From contig CM055095.1 of assembly GCA_029204225.1 (NCBI GenBank), positions 65,342,625 through 65,406,624 on the forward strand: 64,000 bases of DNA, given 5' to 3'. Under the pieces are notes generated by a model. The model saw nothing but the letters and a program-made list of their open reading frames with translations, searched no databases and had not been told where the DNA came from. How positions within the stretch are numbered: the stretch's first letter is position 1; each line of letters opens with the position of its first letter. Positions 9,761-21,231 of this stretch are shown one piece after another. The stretch is from Diphasiastrum complanatum. Lineage: Eukaryota > Streptophyta > Lycopodiopsida > Lycopodiales > Lycopodiaceae. Made by a program: the position numbers and the translations under genes.

Positions 9761-10583
9761 TGCAATTTGGGGCTTTTTAACAAATCTTGACATAGAATGT
9801 AGGTGCAATTTGGACAGCGTGTGCACATGTAGCCGGCTTTGCTTTCCAGCATTTCAGTGTAGCAAAAAGTTCTTCAAGGCCAGAAAACTCTATCAATACG
9901 TTTCAGCCTTTGAATTACTGCCTTTGAGTGAAAAAAGGGGCCACCATAAGTGCACGGCAGAATCAGGATAAGGTCAACAACAGTAGGCTAGCAGTTCTTC
10001 ATGCCGCCTTCACCATTGGACACAGGCTGCACTAGCTATAAATAAACGATTCAAAGCAAGTACTTCAGCAAGGATTTGCAAAGAGATTTCAGCACTACGT
10101 TTTAGTGATTGTAGGCTGTGGATTCATGCTTGATTTGACACTGTTCAGCAAGGATACAAGCAGTATTTTTCTCTCTTTATTCCTAACTGTTTTTATTCCA
10201 GAGAAGATTTAGTGCATGCTAATTTCAGCACAAATTGATCATGACCTGCTTTGATGTCATGTTGAAGATCAGAGAATGCGGCAATGCATTCACGCTGTTA
10301 TGAAAGAAGAGAGGAGAGAGCACACAAAGATTGGATAAGAAGTGAATGGTCTTGGATAATATATGAGAGAGATGAAGTTACATAGAAGGTTGTGTCCCTT
10401 CACATCTGATCCATAAGTCCCAAGTCCTTTTACACAATAGAGAAATTATTAATCACATTACGTGAGGATCTTTAGCCTATTCTCATTCGATATTCCAAGT
10501 ACATTACAATTACATTCAAATAACGAGGTGCACTTCAAGAAACTCTGTGTGGCATACATTTGTAATTAATTAATAAAGGTGTG
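9761..10583. other. Spacer between BAG-like copies
   Basis: I see no recognisable gene or repeat. Short open frames lack any family signature. It could be intron or flank of the duplicated BAG-like gene. Confidence 0.4.
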
Positions 10584-12180
10584 CGATGGAGATTGGTTTT
10601 ACCCTACAATGAGCCCTTTTCAGTTTGTGATACAGAAACTTAGGAGTTTCTATGGATCACAAACTGGTGCGCAAGGGCAGAAATGGGGCGGTTCCTGGTG
10701 GTGAAGCTAACAGGCAATGGAAAGAGACAAGTTCTCCCAATGCTGTAAGCATTTGAAAGACTAAGGTGACTACTATTCCTGTGCAGGACGGCAACGAGGA
10801 ATCCCTGAAGTCTGGTACTCGATATGCCGCAAGATCTTGAGGGTAGAGTGACAGGGAAAGGCAAGGCCGACTTAGAGGGGCAAAATGCTGTCGGATTTTC
10901 AGAAAATGCAAAGAAAATTGTTCCGGATACAGTTTCGCAAAATTTGGCAGCATGTAATGGTGCATCTGGAGCAATGATGAACGATGATGCGGTTGCAACT
11001 CTAATCCAATCACATTTCCGGGGATACATGGTGCGTCGGACTGCTCCACTGAACTGCCTTCGCGTAATTGTGAGCGTAATGTCTCAGCTAGGGAAACTCA
11101 AGACACAGATTATAACCGATGAGTACATGTGTAGGCTTCGGGCTGATCCGAAGGAGCGTGTGAGACAATCATGAGTCTGCTACTTCGTCTTGACGCTCTT
11201 CAGGTAAGATTTGGCTCTTAAGAATCAATCAATTATTCAATTATGTTCACATTTTGACTTCCTCTATCCTTTCCGTTCAATATATTGCTGATCATTGAGT
11301 GCCACTCTTGTTAGGGATTAATGGATTAATTAATTCATTGTAGAGGTCAGCCTACGTGCTAGAAGGCCTATTTTTATTTATAGTATAGGTACTATCTATT
11401 TTTAGTATAGGCACCTAAGTTAGTACCAATTTTACTAAAATAGTATAGAAATCTATTCTAACCAAGTTAGCATAGATTTCTATTGTTTAAACGTCATAAT
11501 TAGCATTTCAATTGCTATTGTAGAAGGATAGCATTTGCTTTTCATTGTGGGCAGCCTCTATAAGAGTAGATGGGTGCCCACCTCCATTGTTATCTCGATT
11601 TCCAGCTTATGAAACATAGCTTCTTGCAGTCTCTCTTCTTCTTCAGCTTGTGGTTGATGATTTGTGTGAGTACTAATAAGATTAGTCTACTCCGAGAGAA
11701 TCTCTTCGATTCTAACAACTCTTTCCTTGCGTGTTCCTGACATTTTTCGAAATACCTTGGTATCCTTTTCGTTCATTTATAAGCAAGTATCTGATCTGAG
11801 TCTCGGATTGATCGTTTAACTGATTTTAGATCTCTACAAGGTGTACATTCTATTGTGCGGGAGATGCACAAGGCAGTCGTGCGTGAAGCAGTGGCTTTAT
11901 AGGTGACGGTTGATGCACAGCTTCAAAACAGTCTTTCTGAGACTCCACAAGATTCAAAGGCATCACCAGCGGCGGAATGCAACTGCCTAGGTAATGGATT
12001 GGATTTTACTCCCTCATCAGATAATCAAGATACGGAGAAGCATCTGGAAACTGCACCTATAACATATTTCATGTCCGGAACAATTACTGAAAATGTAGAA
12101 GAAAGTACGGCCTCTGCCTGTCCCATGGAGTTATCAAAAATACTTAGCTATCAATACCGCATTCAACAAATCCTTCCATG
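10584..12180 (+). pseudogene. BAG-domain co-chaperone (BAG6-like) pseudogene
   Basis: Plant BAG5/6-type proteins bind calmodulin through an IQ motif and Hsp70 through a BAG domain. Here the frame at 10824-11174 contains the IQ motif AATLIQSHFRGYMVRR. A frameshift near 11160 is followed by MSLLLRLDALQ, the first half of a BAG helix. A GTAAGA donor follows at 11213, and the helix resumes at about 11838 with GVHSIVREMHKAVVRE. The splice junction is one base out of frame. A TAG at 11900 interrupts the end of the BAG domain, and an acidic Ser/Thr-rich region continues to 12180. The intron carries a solo LTR. The frameshift, stop and deletion in the upstream exon make this a pseudogene. Confidence 0.8.
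11309..11717 (+). mobile_element. Solo LTR in the BAG-like intron
   Basis: A 409-bp sequence begins TGTTAGGG, ends GATTCTAACA, and is flanked by the 5-bp target-site duplication ACTCT (11304-11308 and 11718-11722). A TATA-like CTCTATAAGAG lies inside. Its right end matches a second solo LTR at 34499-34921. No internal region is present, so it is best explained by LTR-LTR recombination. Confidence 0.85.
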
Positions 12181-12804
12181 ATATTTCTGCATCTTCATGT
12201 CCTATCACATCATCCCCAAGGTCAAGTTTCGGAAACTTAGTGGCCACAGATGTATCATCCACCGTGGTATGTTAATGTGATGTCATTTCACGATGACCAT
12301 CTGAATTGCTTTCATCTATATTCAATGTCTCAGCACTTGCGATAGAGCTATGAATATCTCCTCCGATGGAGCTATCAATACCGCCTTCAACAAATCCATA
12401 CACATACACACACGATCCATTTCTTCCATGCCAATGAATGTGAATACTTTATGTGAGGAGGTAAGATAGTGATTATATATATCAATAGCTAATAAAACAT
12501 CATAGAACAATTCCAAGGTCTCGATGGACTATTGCAATTAGTTGAGAGTGCAAGCAAATCTTGGGTTTTTTTCCTCCATTTATTGTTTTCACTCACCTGT
12601 ACCTATATTTAGCTGGCCTAACTGATCACCTACTAATTTCTCTTAGCTCTTTGCACTTTTTCTCAAATTCCAGCAACTTTGCTGCCATTTTTCTAGCTCA
12701 AAGGTCTATTGGCTTTTCAGACATCGAACCTACAAGATTACAAGGCAGATCTTCTCTAATCCTTAGTAATGGCATCTATTTCAGACCTAAACAAGTTCAT
12801 ACTT
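12181..12804. other. BAG-like pseudogene tail and non-coding DNA
   Basis: The first part may continue the 3' exon of the BAG-like pseudogene: CTATCAATACCGC(A/C)TTCAACA occurs at 12147 and again at 12370, a local duplication of 3' sequence. Nothing else is recognisable. Confidence 0.35.
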
Positions 12805-14635
12805 CACGCTCTCTGAACTATCCTCACAGAGAAACGTGCGTCTGAACCAGAAACCCTAAAAGGGAGGTGTCCACAGGTTCGTGGGCTCGACACAAGCCCA
12901 CAGGACTATTTGTAGCTCAATTCCGACGCTGTTTGTTCAAAAACGACCTTTTTGCCGGGGCGAATGCCACTAAATGGACTAATTACAACATCTCCGAGAT
13001 CCGGTCCAGTGTCACCGAACGAAGTCCGTTTTTCAGACTGTCTATTCCGTCCTCTGTTGCACGCCGATACGAACCTATAGCACCAAACTGGGCTCCAAAT
13101 GGTTTAGTACTCATAGCGAAATGTGCGTTCGAACCAAAAACCCTAAACGTAGTGCTGGGATTCTAGGCCCATCGAGCCAGGAATTGGTTGGATTCAGTCA
13201 AAAACGGTCAGAACTTCGGACAGGAGGTGTCCACAGGTTCGTGAGCTCGACACAAACCCACAAGACCATTTGTAACCAATTTCGATGCCGTTTTTCCGGA
13301 AAGGCCCCTTCTGTCAGGGGGAATGCCACTAAATGGACTACTTTCCAATATACCCGAGAATTGGTCCAATGTCAACGAATGGAGTCCATTTTGCAAGAAG
13401 TCTGTTCCGTCCTGTGTTGCACGCCGAGACGAACGTACAGGACTAAACCGGACTCCAAACGGTTCAGTACTCACAGCGAAACGTGCGTCCGAACCAGAAA
13501 CCCTAAACGTAGTCTTCGGATTCTAGGCCCATCGAGCCAGAAATTGGTTGGATTTGGTATAAAATGATCAAAATTTCGGACGGGAGGTGTCCACAGGTTT
13601 GTGGGCTTGACACGAACCCACAGGACCATTTGTAGCTCAATTCCGACGTCGTTTGTCCGAAAACGCCCTTTCTATCGAGAGGAATGCCACTAAATGGACT
13701 GTTATCCAACATTCCCGAGAATTGGTCCAGTGTCACCGAATAGAGTCCGTTTTTCAGACCCTCTGTTCCGTCTTGTGCTGCACGCCGAGATGAATCCACA
13801 AGACTAAACCACGCTCAAAACGGTTCAGTATTCACAGCAAAACGTGCGTCCGAACCAGAAACCCTAAACATCGTCCTAGGATTCTAGGCCCGTCAAGCTA
13901 GCAATTGTTCGGATTCACTAAAAAATGGTCAAAACTTCGGACATGAGGTGTCCACTGGTTCCTAGGCTCGACACGAACCCACAGGAGCATTTGCAGCTCA
14001 ATTCTGACGCCGTTTGTCCAAAAACACCCTTTCTATCGGGGGAATGCCACTAAATGGACTACTTTCGAACATTCCCGAGAATTGGTCCAGTGTCGCCGAA
14101 CGGAGTCCGTTTTTCAAAACCTCTGTTTGTCCTGTGCTACACGCCGAGACGAACCCATAGGACTAAACCGGGCTCCAAACGGTTCAGTACTCACAGCGAA
14201 ATGTGCATCCGAACCAGAAACCCTAAACACAGTCCTGGGATTCTAGGCCCTTCGAGCTAAGAATTGGTCAGATTCAGTCAAAAATAGTCAGAACCTCGGA
14301 CAGTAGGTGTCCAGAGGTTCGTGGGCTCAACACGAACCCATTGGACTAGTTCTTGCTCAATTCCGACATCGTATGCTTGAAAACGCCCTTCGTGTCGGGA
14401 GGCACGCCACTAGGGCACAGTAAATGGACTACTTTTTGGCATTTTCGAGAAGTGTTCCAATATCGCCGAACGGGCTCCGTCTTGCATGTCGTCTATTCCA
14501 TCCAATGTTGCACGTCGAGACGAACCCGCATCAACAAACCTGGCTCCAAGTAGTTCAATATGCATAGAAAAACATGCGTTCAAGCCAAGAATCCTAAAAG
14601 CAATCTAGGGAATTCTAAAGATATCGAGTTTCTGA
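12805..14635. repeat. Satellite array, unit about 360 bp, five copies
   Basis: The phrase AAACCCTAAA occurs at about 12851, 13138, 13498, 13859 and 14219, with a degenerate form near 14588. Spacing is 360, 361, 360 and about 369 bp; the first unit is short by about 73 bp. Each unit contains AGGTGTCCACAGGTTCGTG, GAATGCCACTAAATGGACT and CACGCCGAGACGAAC. Units differ from one another by roughly 10-15% by eye. The frames inside have no family match and shift between units. The length is close to twice the usual 180-bp nucleosomal satellite monomer. Confidence 0.92.
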
Positions 14636-14718
14636 GAAATCAATGCATGCGCATGCACATGCACACTCATACACACACGCACAAGTCATACACACAAATC
14701 CATACAGATACACACACC
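14636..14718. repeat. CA-rich array, left part
   Basis: Phrases such as CACACTCATACACACACGCA and CACACCATCGG continue on the far side of the gypsy element at 26419. The gypsy insertion therefore split one array. Confidence 0.85.
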
Positions 14719-14723
14719 ATCGG

Positions 14724-15246
14724 TGTTACGTACCCATAAGAGTACGCAATAGGAAATTGAGGTGACGGTCTCAGTTATGGGATGGAACGCTGAACTGGAG
14801 CAATAGGTCTTTTCGGTGCCACGTGTCAATGTCTCATTGGCACGCAGTGACTCGTTCTTATGGACCCGCGTCAGTGTGCACAACTGTCGCGTATCGTTAG
14901 TCATGCGTGACTCCTCTGGAGGGAGATGACCCACCTGGACTATGTATATACAGATGGATCTCCATGAGCTGGGTATTCATTCTCTCCTGGAGAATGAAGA
15001 GCTCTTCCACTGGTGGTTAGGTCAGGACGAGTATCTAGGCCTCAGGATGTAGGTAGGTAAGGGTCGAGGGTAAGGCATGGTGGTATGGGACACCATGGCT
15101 TACATGAGATCTGAGCTTGCATGATGGTGGTCTGTAGCTCCAGTGCACGAGGGTGAGGTGGCATTACCTCTATGGCTGGGTGGTAACATAGCGTTCGTCA
15201 CTTGTTTGTGCTTTAGCAATGACCGGCATGACGATGGGAATTCTAA
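14724..15246 (+). repeat. Gypsy 5' LTR (main part)
   Basis: 523 bp matching 25893-26416. It ends at TCTAA (15242-15246), where the copia element inserted; the last two bases, CA, are at 19718-19719 beyond the copia. It contains TATATA near 14946, a plausible promoter. Confidence 0.95.
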
Positions 15247-15646
15247 TGTTGAAGAGTAATGCCTATTTTACCCCTTTTGGCTAAGCATTAGTTAAGTTGT
15301 ACATAACTCATGGGGCATGTTTTTAATTAAATGCATGAGACCCCCCTTTTGTTAAGTTATGTAAATTAGTGCAAGTGGCCCACTTGGCCAAGTAGCTCAC
15401 TCCTATGGTTGACACCTAGACTTTCCATGCATGTAAAGGAGGTGCTTGCCTCACAAGGGATTTGGAGGACCCACGCCCTCCTCTCTCTCTCTAGCAATTC
15501 ATTTCTTCTTGAGACTTTTGAGTTTGTGTGATGCTCATGCAATTCTCCTTGTGCGTGATATTTCCATAGCCAAGTTTTCTCAAGCTTTCATAGTTGATCT
15601 AGCATCTGAGTTAAGATACTCCATAGCTAGGTCTTGTAAATCTTCA
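15247..15646 (+). repeat. Copia 5' LTR
   Basis: 400 bp, TG...CA ends, followed immediately by the primer binding site. It includes a CCTCTCTCTCTCTAG tract, two bases longer in the 3' LTR. Confidence 0.96.
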
Positions 15647-15658
15647 TGGTATCAGAGC
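15647..15658 (+). other. Copia primer binding site
   Basis: TGGTATCAGAGC directly follows the LTR end and is complementary to the 3' end of initiator tRNA-Met, the usual copia primer. Confidence 0.93.
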
Positions 15659-16113
15659 AGGTTGTCTAGCCTGTGAGTCTGAGTGAGAGAAACTTCAGTG
15701 CTTAGATTCTTGAGAAGATTCTTATCTTCTACAAGCACCTCAATCTTGAAAGAGGGAGCATTTGATCTACAGGTGTCAGATCAGGTGGAGTCTTGCACTG
15801 TTGGAGAGCTATTGGCAAGGGGAGTGGGATGATCCAAAAACTTTCTAAATCTGGCTAAGTTTTGGAGAGTCTTTCTGGAGGAGCTTACACAAAAGTAGGG
15901 CGCACTTTCTGTAGGGGCTTCTGGTTTCTGTTCCAGTGGGGCCTAGTGCTTGTGCTAGTGAGGCCACACCAAGTGGCAAAGACAAAAGCAGGAGCTGAAG
16001 GGTTGCCTTGAAGAGGTTACATACCCTAGTTTGGGGTTAAACCCTTGTTGCTAGAAGCTGTTCTTTTCTGATCTCTTTCAAGTTGAGCTTCTGTTTTAAG
16101 CACAGATTTTAGC

Positions 16114-17076
16114 ATGGCAAGTCTTGGGGAGAGTTTGCTGGGTGAATCTAGCAAACTAGATGGCACAAACTACAGAGTGTGGAAGTTCAAGATAGCCAAT
16201 ATCTTGATGGATAAGAATTGTTGGGAGGTCATGACAGGTACAGAACCTGTACCAACATCTGATCCTGAATTGAAGGACTACATGAACAGGAGACATAAAG
16301 CTCAAAGGATAATCAATCTTTCTGTCAAGGACAATATTATTCCTCACATTTGCAATGCAAGGGATGCAGCTGATGCTTGGACAATTCTGAAGTCTATGTT
16401 TGAAACAGTGGATTCAGCCAAGCTGGTGTATTTGCAAAACAAGTTACATACTCTCAAGATGGAAGCAGGTGCAACAATTGGTGATCATATTACAAAGGTC
16501 AAGGACCTAATGGATCAGCTTGCTTCAGTTGGAGAGAAAGTAAGTGACAGGAGTATTGTTCCCATAGTCTTGAACAGCTTGTCATTCAACTATCAAGACT
16601 ATGTGATGTCCCTTTATGCTAGGGAGAAACTCCCAACCTTTGGGGAGTTATGTGGTCTTCTTTTACAGGAGGAGATGAGAAGGAAGAATCTTTCTGAAAG
16701 GGAAGATAATCCAGAGCTTGCATTTGCTTCTAAGAAGAAGCAAAACTTTCAGAAGAAAGGCAAAGGCAAAAAGAAGAACTCAAAGCAAAGCTTGGAGCAG
16801 CAAGTGTCCAAGTTACAGGTTGGAGAGGAGTCAAGCACCAATTCCTCATCTACACCCAAGACGAAGGGCAACTACAACTATTGTGGTAAGTATGGGCATT
16901 TTGCTTTTGAATGCAAGAAGAAGCAAAGTGATCAGAAGAAGGGAAAGAACCAGCAGAGTCACTTTGTTGACAAAGTTGCAGAGGAGGAGCAATCTGGTGT
17001 GCTTCAGCTATTCACCGCAGCCCTATCATCTGAATCCACATTTGGTGGATGGTACATTGATTCTGGAGCCTCATAG
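16114..17076 (+). pseudogene. Copia gag and start of protease
   Basis: ATG at 16114 opens a 320-codon frame. Residues about 10-200 form the copia Gag core, with typical text LDGTNYRVWKFKI and LNSLSFNYQDYVMSLY. A basic Lys-rich stretch follows, then the zinc knuckle region YNYCGKYGHFAFEC. The first cysteine of the C-x2-C-x4-H-x4-C knuckle is Tyr here, so RNA binding may be weakened. The frame ends in GGWYIDSGAS, which includes the protease catalytic D-S-G, followed by a TAG at 17074. A frameshift at that point separates it from the downstream protease sequence. Confidence 0.93.
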
Positions 17077-18092
17077 AGATTGGTTCAGCACCTATGAGGA
17101 GACAGAAGATGGTCAGCATGTTTGCCTTGGAGATAATTCTACACGTATGGTGAGGGGCAAAGGCACAGTTGCAATACAGCTATCATCAGGTGAGGTGAAG
17201 GAAATTAAAAGTGTGTTACATGTACCATTGGGAAACAATCAAAGAAGGTCAAATGATTGAAGAAGGAGAGAGCAGTGAACAGGGTGTCAGAAGATCTCTT
17301 AGGTCTCATGAGAGACAAGAGACTAACTTTGCTCTTATGTCCACTATTCTGAATGCAGATGAGCCACAGTTCTTTCACGAAGCCGTGAGAGAAAAGGTAT
17401 GGCAACATGCCATGCAGGAGGAGTACGACTCCATTGTCAAGAATGACACATGGGAGCTCACTACATTGCCAGAAGGGAAGCAACCAATAGGTTGCAAGTG
17501 GGTCTATAAGACCAAGTTTCATGCCAATGGAACAGTGGACAAGTACAAGGCAAGGTTGGTGGCGAAAGGCTATGCTCAGCAAGAGGGGCTAGACTATGAT
17601 GAGACATTCGCACCTGTTGCTAAAATGACATCTATCAGGACCGTTTTGGCTATAGCCTCATATTTTGATTGGGATGTCCATCAAATGGATGTCAAGAGTG
17701 CCTTTCTTAATGGGCACCTACAGGAGGAGGTTTACATGGAACAACCGCAGGGATTTAAAATAACAGGCAAGGAGAATCTGGTTTGCAGGCTTAGGAAAGC
17801 CTTGTATGGGCTCAAACAGGCGCCAAGGGCTTGGTATAGCCGAATTGATGAGTACTTTGCAAGGCAAGGGTTCGAGAAGAGTAAGTCTGATTGCAATCTT
17901 TATGTCTTCAGGGAAGGAGAAGACTTTGTGGTTGTTGTGCTCTATGTGGATGATCTACTCATCACGGGAAGCAATAAGAAGCTTATTGCTTGTGTTAAGA
18001 AGAATCTTTCTAATGAGTTTGAAATGAAAGATTTGGGTTTGCTACACTATTGCCTAGGAGTTGAAGTTTGGAAAGGAAAGATTGAGGTGGCT

Positions 18093-18478
18093 TGAATAAG
18101 TCTAGATAGCTTGAGAGGTGGATTCATAACTCCAATTCAACTCAAAGTAGGAGGAGAGTCCATGGATCTATATATATGTGATGTACTCTCATTGAGAAGA
18201 TTATGAAATTTGTGTGTAATGCAAATTTGGAGACTGAGCTCTTTGTGCCCTCTCTCTCTACTCGAGTTTGTACTTTCATTTTCTCTCTCTAGCCGAGTTG
18301 AGGCATTTATTGTACTTAGTTTCATGTTTTGTTGACAGATCTTGCTTGTAACACAATAATATTTCTTGTATGATCAGCTTTTCTATTGTCAATCAATGCT
18401 AGTATGATCTTTATGGTATTATTGGGCTTAGGAGATCAAAAGTACATGTGTAGGGCATCCCACACGTGTGAATTCATC
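18093..18478. mobile_element. LTR-like insertion in copia reverse transcriptase
   Basis: About 390 bp of AT-rich non-coding DNA interrupts the reverse transcriptase between GKIEV and LFISQ. It starts near TGAATAAGTC and ends near GAATTCATCA, followed by TGGTATCG, so it looks like an LTR with TG...CA ends. No matching target-site duplication is visible. CCACACGTGTGAATTC near its right end recurs at 54719-54735. An intron is less likely, since homologous copia elements have no intron here. Confidence 0.5.
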
Positions 18479-19299
18479 ATGGTATCGTTGTCTTTTTATC
18501 TCACAGGCAAAGTATACACAGAAATTATTGAAGAGGTTTAACATGCAAGAAAGCAAACCAATCAGCACACCCATGGATGCAAGCAACAAGCCATCAAAAG
18601 ATGATGGTCCAGCATTTGCAGATGAGACGCTCTATCGTCAGTTAGTGGGCAGCTTGATTTACCTTACTACCACCAGGCCAGATATTGCTTATACGGTTGG
18701 AATTGCAAGTCAATACATGTGTAAGCCTACCGAAACACATTGGAAGGCAGCCAAGCGGATCCTACGATATGTGAGAGGGACAGTGACTTATGGGATTGGA
18801 TACACGGATGACGGGAACCTTCAGCTGGAAGGCTATTCAGATTCTGATTGGGCAGGTGATAGAGACAATCGGAGATCGACAACAGGCTATTGTTTCAGCC
18901 TAGGTTCAGGGGCTATATCGTGGTGCAGTAAGAAGCAGCCTACTATTGCTCTATCGTCTACCGAAGCTGAGTACAGGGCGACTACGAGGTCCGCCTGTGA
19001 AGCCATTTGGTTACGCCGTCTACTTGAGGACATGCAGATTGCTCAAGTAAGACCTACATTGTTACATTGTGATAACCAAAGCTGCATTCAGCTTGCAAGG
19101 AATCCAGTCTATCATGCACGGACAAAACACATAGAGGTGGACCAGCATTTTATACGAGAGAAAGTGCACAGTGGGGAGATCGAGCTAGTTTATTGTGACA
19201 CCAACGACCAGACAGCTGATATTTTTACTAAACCACTTAGTAAAGATAAGTTTGAAAAGTTCAGAACTTTGTTGGGTGTCAGTTTGAATAAAATTGCCA

Positions 19300-19310
19300 T
19301 TAAGGGGGGG
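19300..19310 (+). other. Copia polypurine tract
   Basis: TTAAGGGGGGG ends exactly at the first base of the 3' LTR, the site where plus-strand synthesis is primed. Confidence 0.9.
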
Positions 19311-19712
19311 TGTTGAAGAGTAATGCCTATTTTACCCCTTTTGGCTAAGCATTAGTTAAGTTGTACATAACTCATGGGGCATGTTTTTAATTAAATGCAT
19401 GAGACCCCCCTTTTGTTAAGTTATGTAAATTAGTCCAAGTGGCCCACTTGGCCAAGTAGCTCACTCCTATGGTTGACACCTAGACTTTCCATGCATGTAA
19501 AGGAGGTGCTTGCCTCACAAGGGATTTGGAGGACCCACGCCCTCCTCTCTCTCTCTCTAGCAATTCATTTCTTCTTGAGACTTTTGAGTTTGTGTGATGC
19601 TCATGCAATTCTCCTTGTGTGTGATATTTCCATAGCCAAGTTTTCTCAAGCTTTCATAGTTGATCTAGCATCTGAGTTAAGATACTCCATAGCTAGGTCT
19701 TGTAAATCTTCA
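19311..19712 (+). repeat. Copia 3' LTR
   Basis: 402 bp, nearly identical to 15247-15646, followed by the duplication TCTAA and the last two bases (CA) of the interrupted gypsy LTR. Confidence 0.96.
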
Positions 19713-19719
19713 TCTAACA

Positions 19720-21231
19720 GTTGGCATCAGAGCCACCGATAATTGTGAATAAGGTGCAATTGCTCTAACTTACGTTATTGGTTGGTTTGAGCTTTTAGCT
19801 GATGTTTTTGAAGGCTTAGTTGATTTCGTTGAATCGATCTGAACAACTTTGCTTTTTGGTTCGTCTCAATCTGAGGTCGTTTTGATTGAAAACGAACCAC
19901 CTTTGCTAGCTACGGTGGTAGTAGTCGGTTTCTTTTGAATGTTTTACGGTTTTAAAAAAAAACTTCAAAAACCGATTTCGTTCTTTGGCCTTATTTTGGG
20001 TTTTGGAAGTCGAAAATTTTTTACAATCAAAGATTTTTTGATTTGATGAAAAAAAAAAATTCCGCAGGCACCCGCGCGTCCGCGCGGATCTGCGTGCCAG
20101 CATATTGGAGGAGGTTTGTTTATCTATAATAACTACTATTGACAAGAACCTTAACTCTTGGTTTGTAAAGGTTTCTTGTACTTCATAAGTACACTACACC
20201 TGAATATGTTGATGAAATTTGCAAAGCTAATAAAGCTTTGGTTTTCTCAACATAAATTGCAAAGCTAATAAAGCTTTGGTTTTCTCAACGTAAACCAGAA
20301 GGTTAAGGCCTTGTTTAGTCAACGTAAACTTCAAATTTCAAGCTTTCTTTGTTGTATATGATTGAAAGTTGTTTGTACTTCTAAAGTACATTGTAAACTT
20401 TGAAACTTTGTTTCAAAGCTTTTAATGTTTAACTCTTAATCTAAAAGTTATACTAGTTTACAAAGTTTTAATACTAAGTTATAAAACTTAGTCTCAAAGT
20501 TTGTAAATAAACTTTTGGTAAATAAAAGCTATTGTAAACTTTGAATTTGCTTCAACAAAATTTTGAAGAAGGGGAGGGGGGAAATAAAACAAAGGTACAC
20601 AGTTGTACTTGCAGGCTGTACCTGTTGTAGGTACAGACCTGTGTACCCTTTTTCTTGTTTTTCTTAGCCTCTTTCTTGGGCTTAATCCACCTCTTTGTAA
20701 TCTACCACCTACACACCAAGAAAAATTGGTAAATCCTTCATCCTTTTCACTTTTGGAGAGGAAATTTGAAGTTTTTTCTTCCACCTCCTCCTCATGAACG
20801 TACGGTTGTACCAGCACCTTCTCCTTTGCCTAAGGACAAGCCTTAGAGGAGATTTAGGTGTATCTTTAGGCCACAAGGCCATGAGGTCAAGGCGGTGACC
20901 CAAAAGATGGGTGCGGACGTGACCCAAGTGACCCTTGGGTGACGTGGCGTAAGGAGGGTGGTGGCCATGTGAATTGAGAATAGGTGGACCCCATAAGGGG
21001 ATGCCACTTGCTTTAGGAGCCCATGTGCTTGCTAGGTGGCGACCATAAGGCCCGCCACCCAGCAAGGCTTTTTTAAGAAGGAAAAAAAGTGAGATGGGGG
21101 GTATAGGCTCCATTTTCATCATTGAGGTGCTTATTGTGGCTTAGTCTCCTTGAGTAGTGGTCTCAAGTTTTCTAAGTCCTTTTGTTGCGAAGCCCTTGCA
21201 GTTTTTTCTTTGCCTTCTTCCTTAGAGCGCC
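19720..21231 (+). other. Gypsy leader (5' untranslated region)
   Basis: It begins GTTGGCATCAGAGCC, a primer-binding-site variant. It includes a 38-bp tandem duplication around GCAAAGCTAATAAAGC (20220-20290), a GC-rich palindromic patch CGCGCGTCCGCGCGG near 20073, and repeated AAAGTTT/AAACTTT phrases (20330-20540). No gene is seen; antisense frames such as 20709-21122 have no family match. Confidence 0.75.

Larger units (their letters stand above)
17077..19316 (+). pseudogene. Copia pol: reverse transcriptase and RNase H, no integrase
   Basis: From 17077 a shifted frame continues the protease to SVLHVP (about 17228). The sequence then jumps straight to the region before reverse transcriptase: the whole integrase is deleted. 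Reverse transcriptase (about 17260-18092) has CKWVYKTKF, AFLNGHLQEEVYMEQPQGF and the catalytic YVDDLL. It is broken by an insertion of about 390 bp at 18093. The frame resumes at FISQAKYTQKLL (about 18500) and continues through RNase H (SDSDWAGD, LSSTEAEY, DNQS) to TKPLSKDKFEKF. The stop codon TGA at 19314-19316 lies inside the first bases of the 3' LTR. Confidence 0.94.
15247..19712 (+). mobile_element. Ty1/copia element nested in the gypsy 5' LTR
   Basis: LTRs at 15247-15646 (400 bp) and 19311-19712 (402 bp) start TGTTGAAGAG and end AATCTTCA. The target-site duplication is TCTAA (15242-15246 and 19713-19717). PBS TGGTATCAGAGC lies at 15647-15658 and the polypurine tract TTAAGGGGGGG at 19300-19310. 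The LTRs differ by two substitutions and one CT unit, so this insertion is young. The coding region nevertheless lacks integrase and carries an insertion, so this copy was mobilised by another element or decayed quickly. Confidence 0.97.

Noticed and set aside
12805-14635. CRISPR-like array of regular repeats
   Set aside because: The units are about 360 bp, the whole unit repeats without unique spacers, and the region is eukaryotic; it is a satellite.
18093-18478. Spliceosomal intron in copia RT
   Set aside because: GT and AG can be placed, but splicing would delete conserved residues before AKYTQ, and copia pol normally has no intron here; an LTR-like insertion fits better.
20709-21122. 137-codon minus-strand frame
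   Set aside because: It lies in the gypsy leader, has no recognised domain and is a composition artefact.
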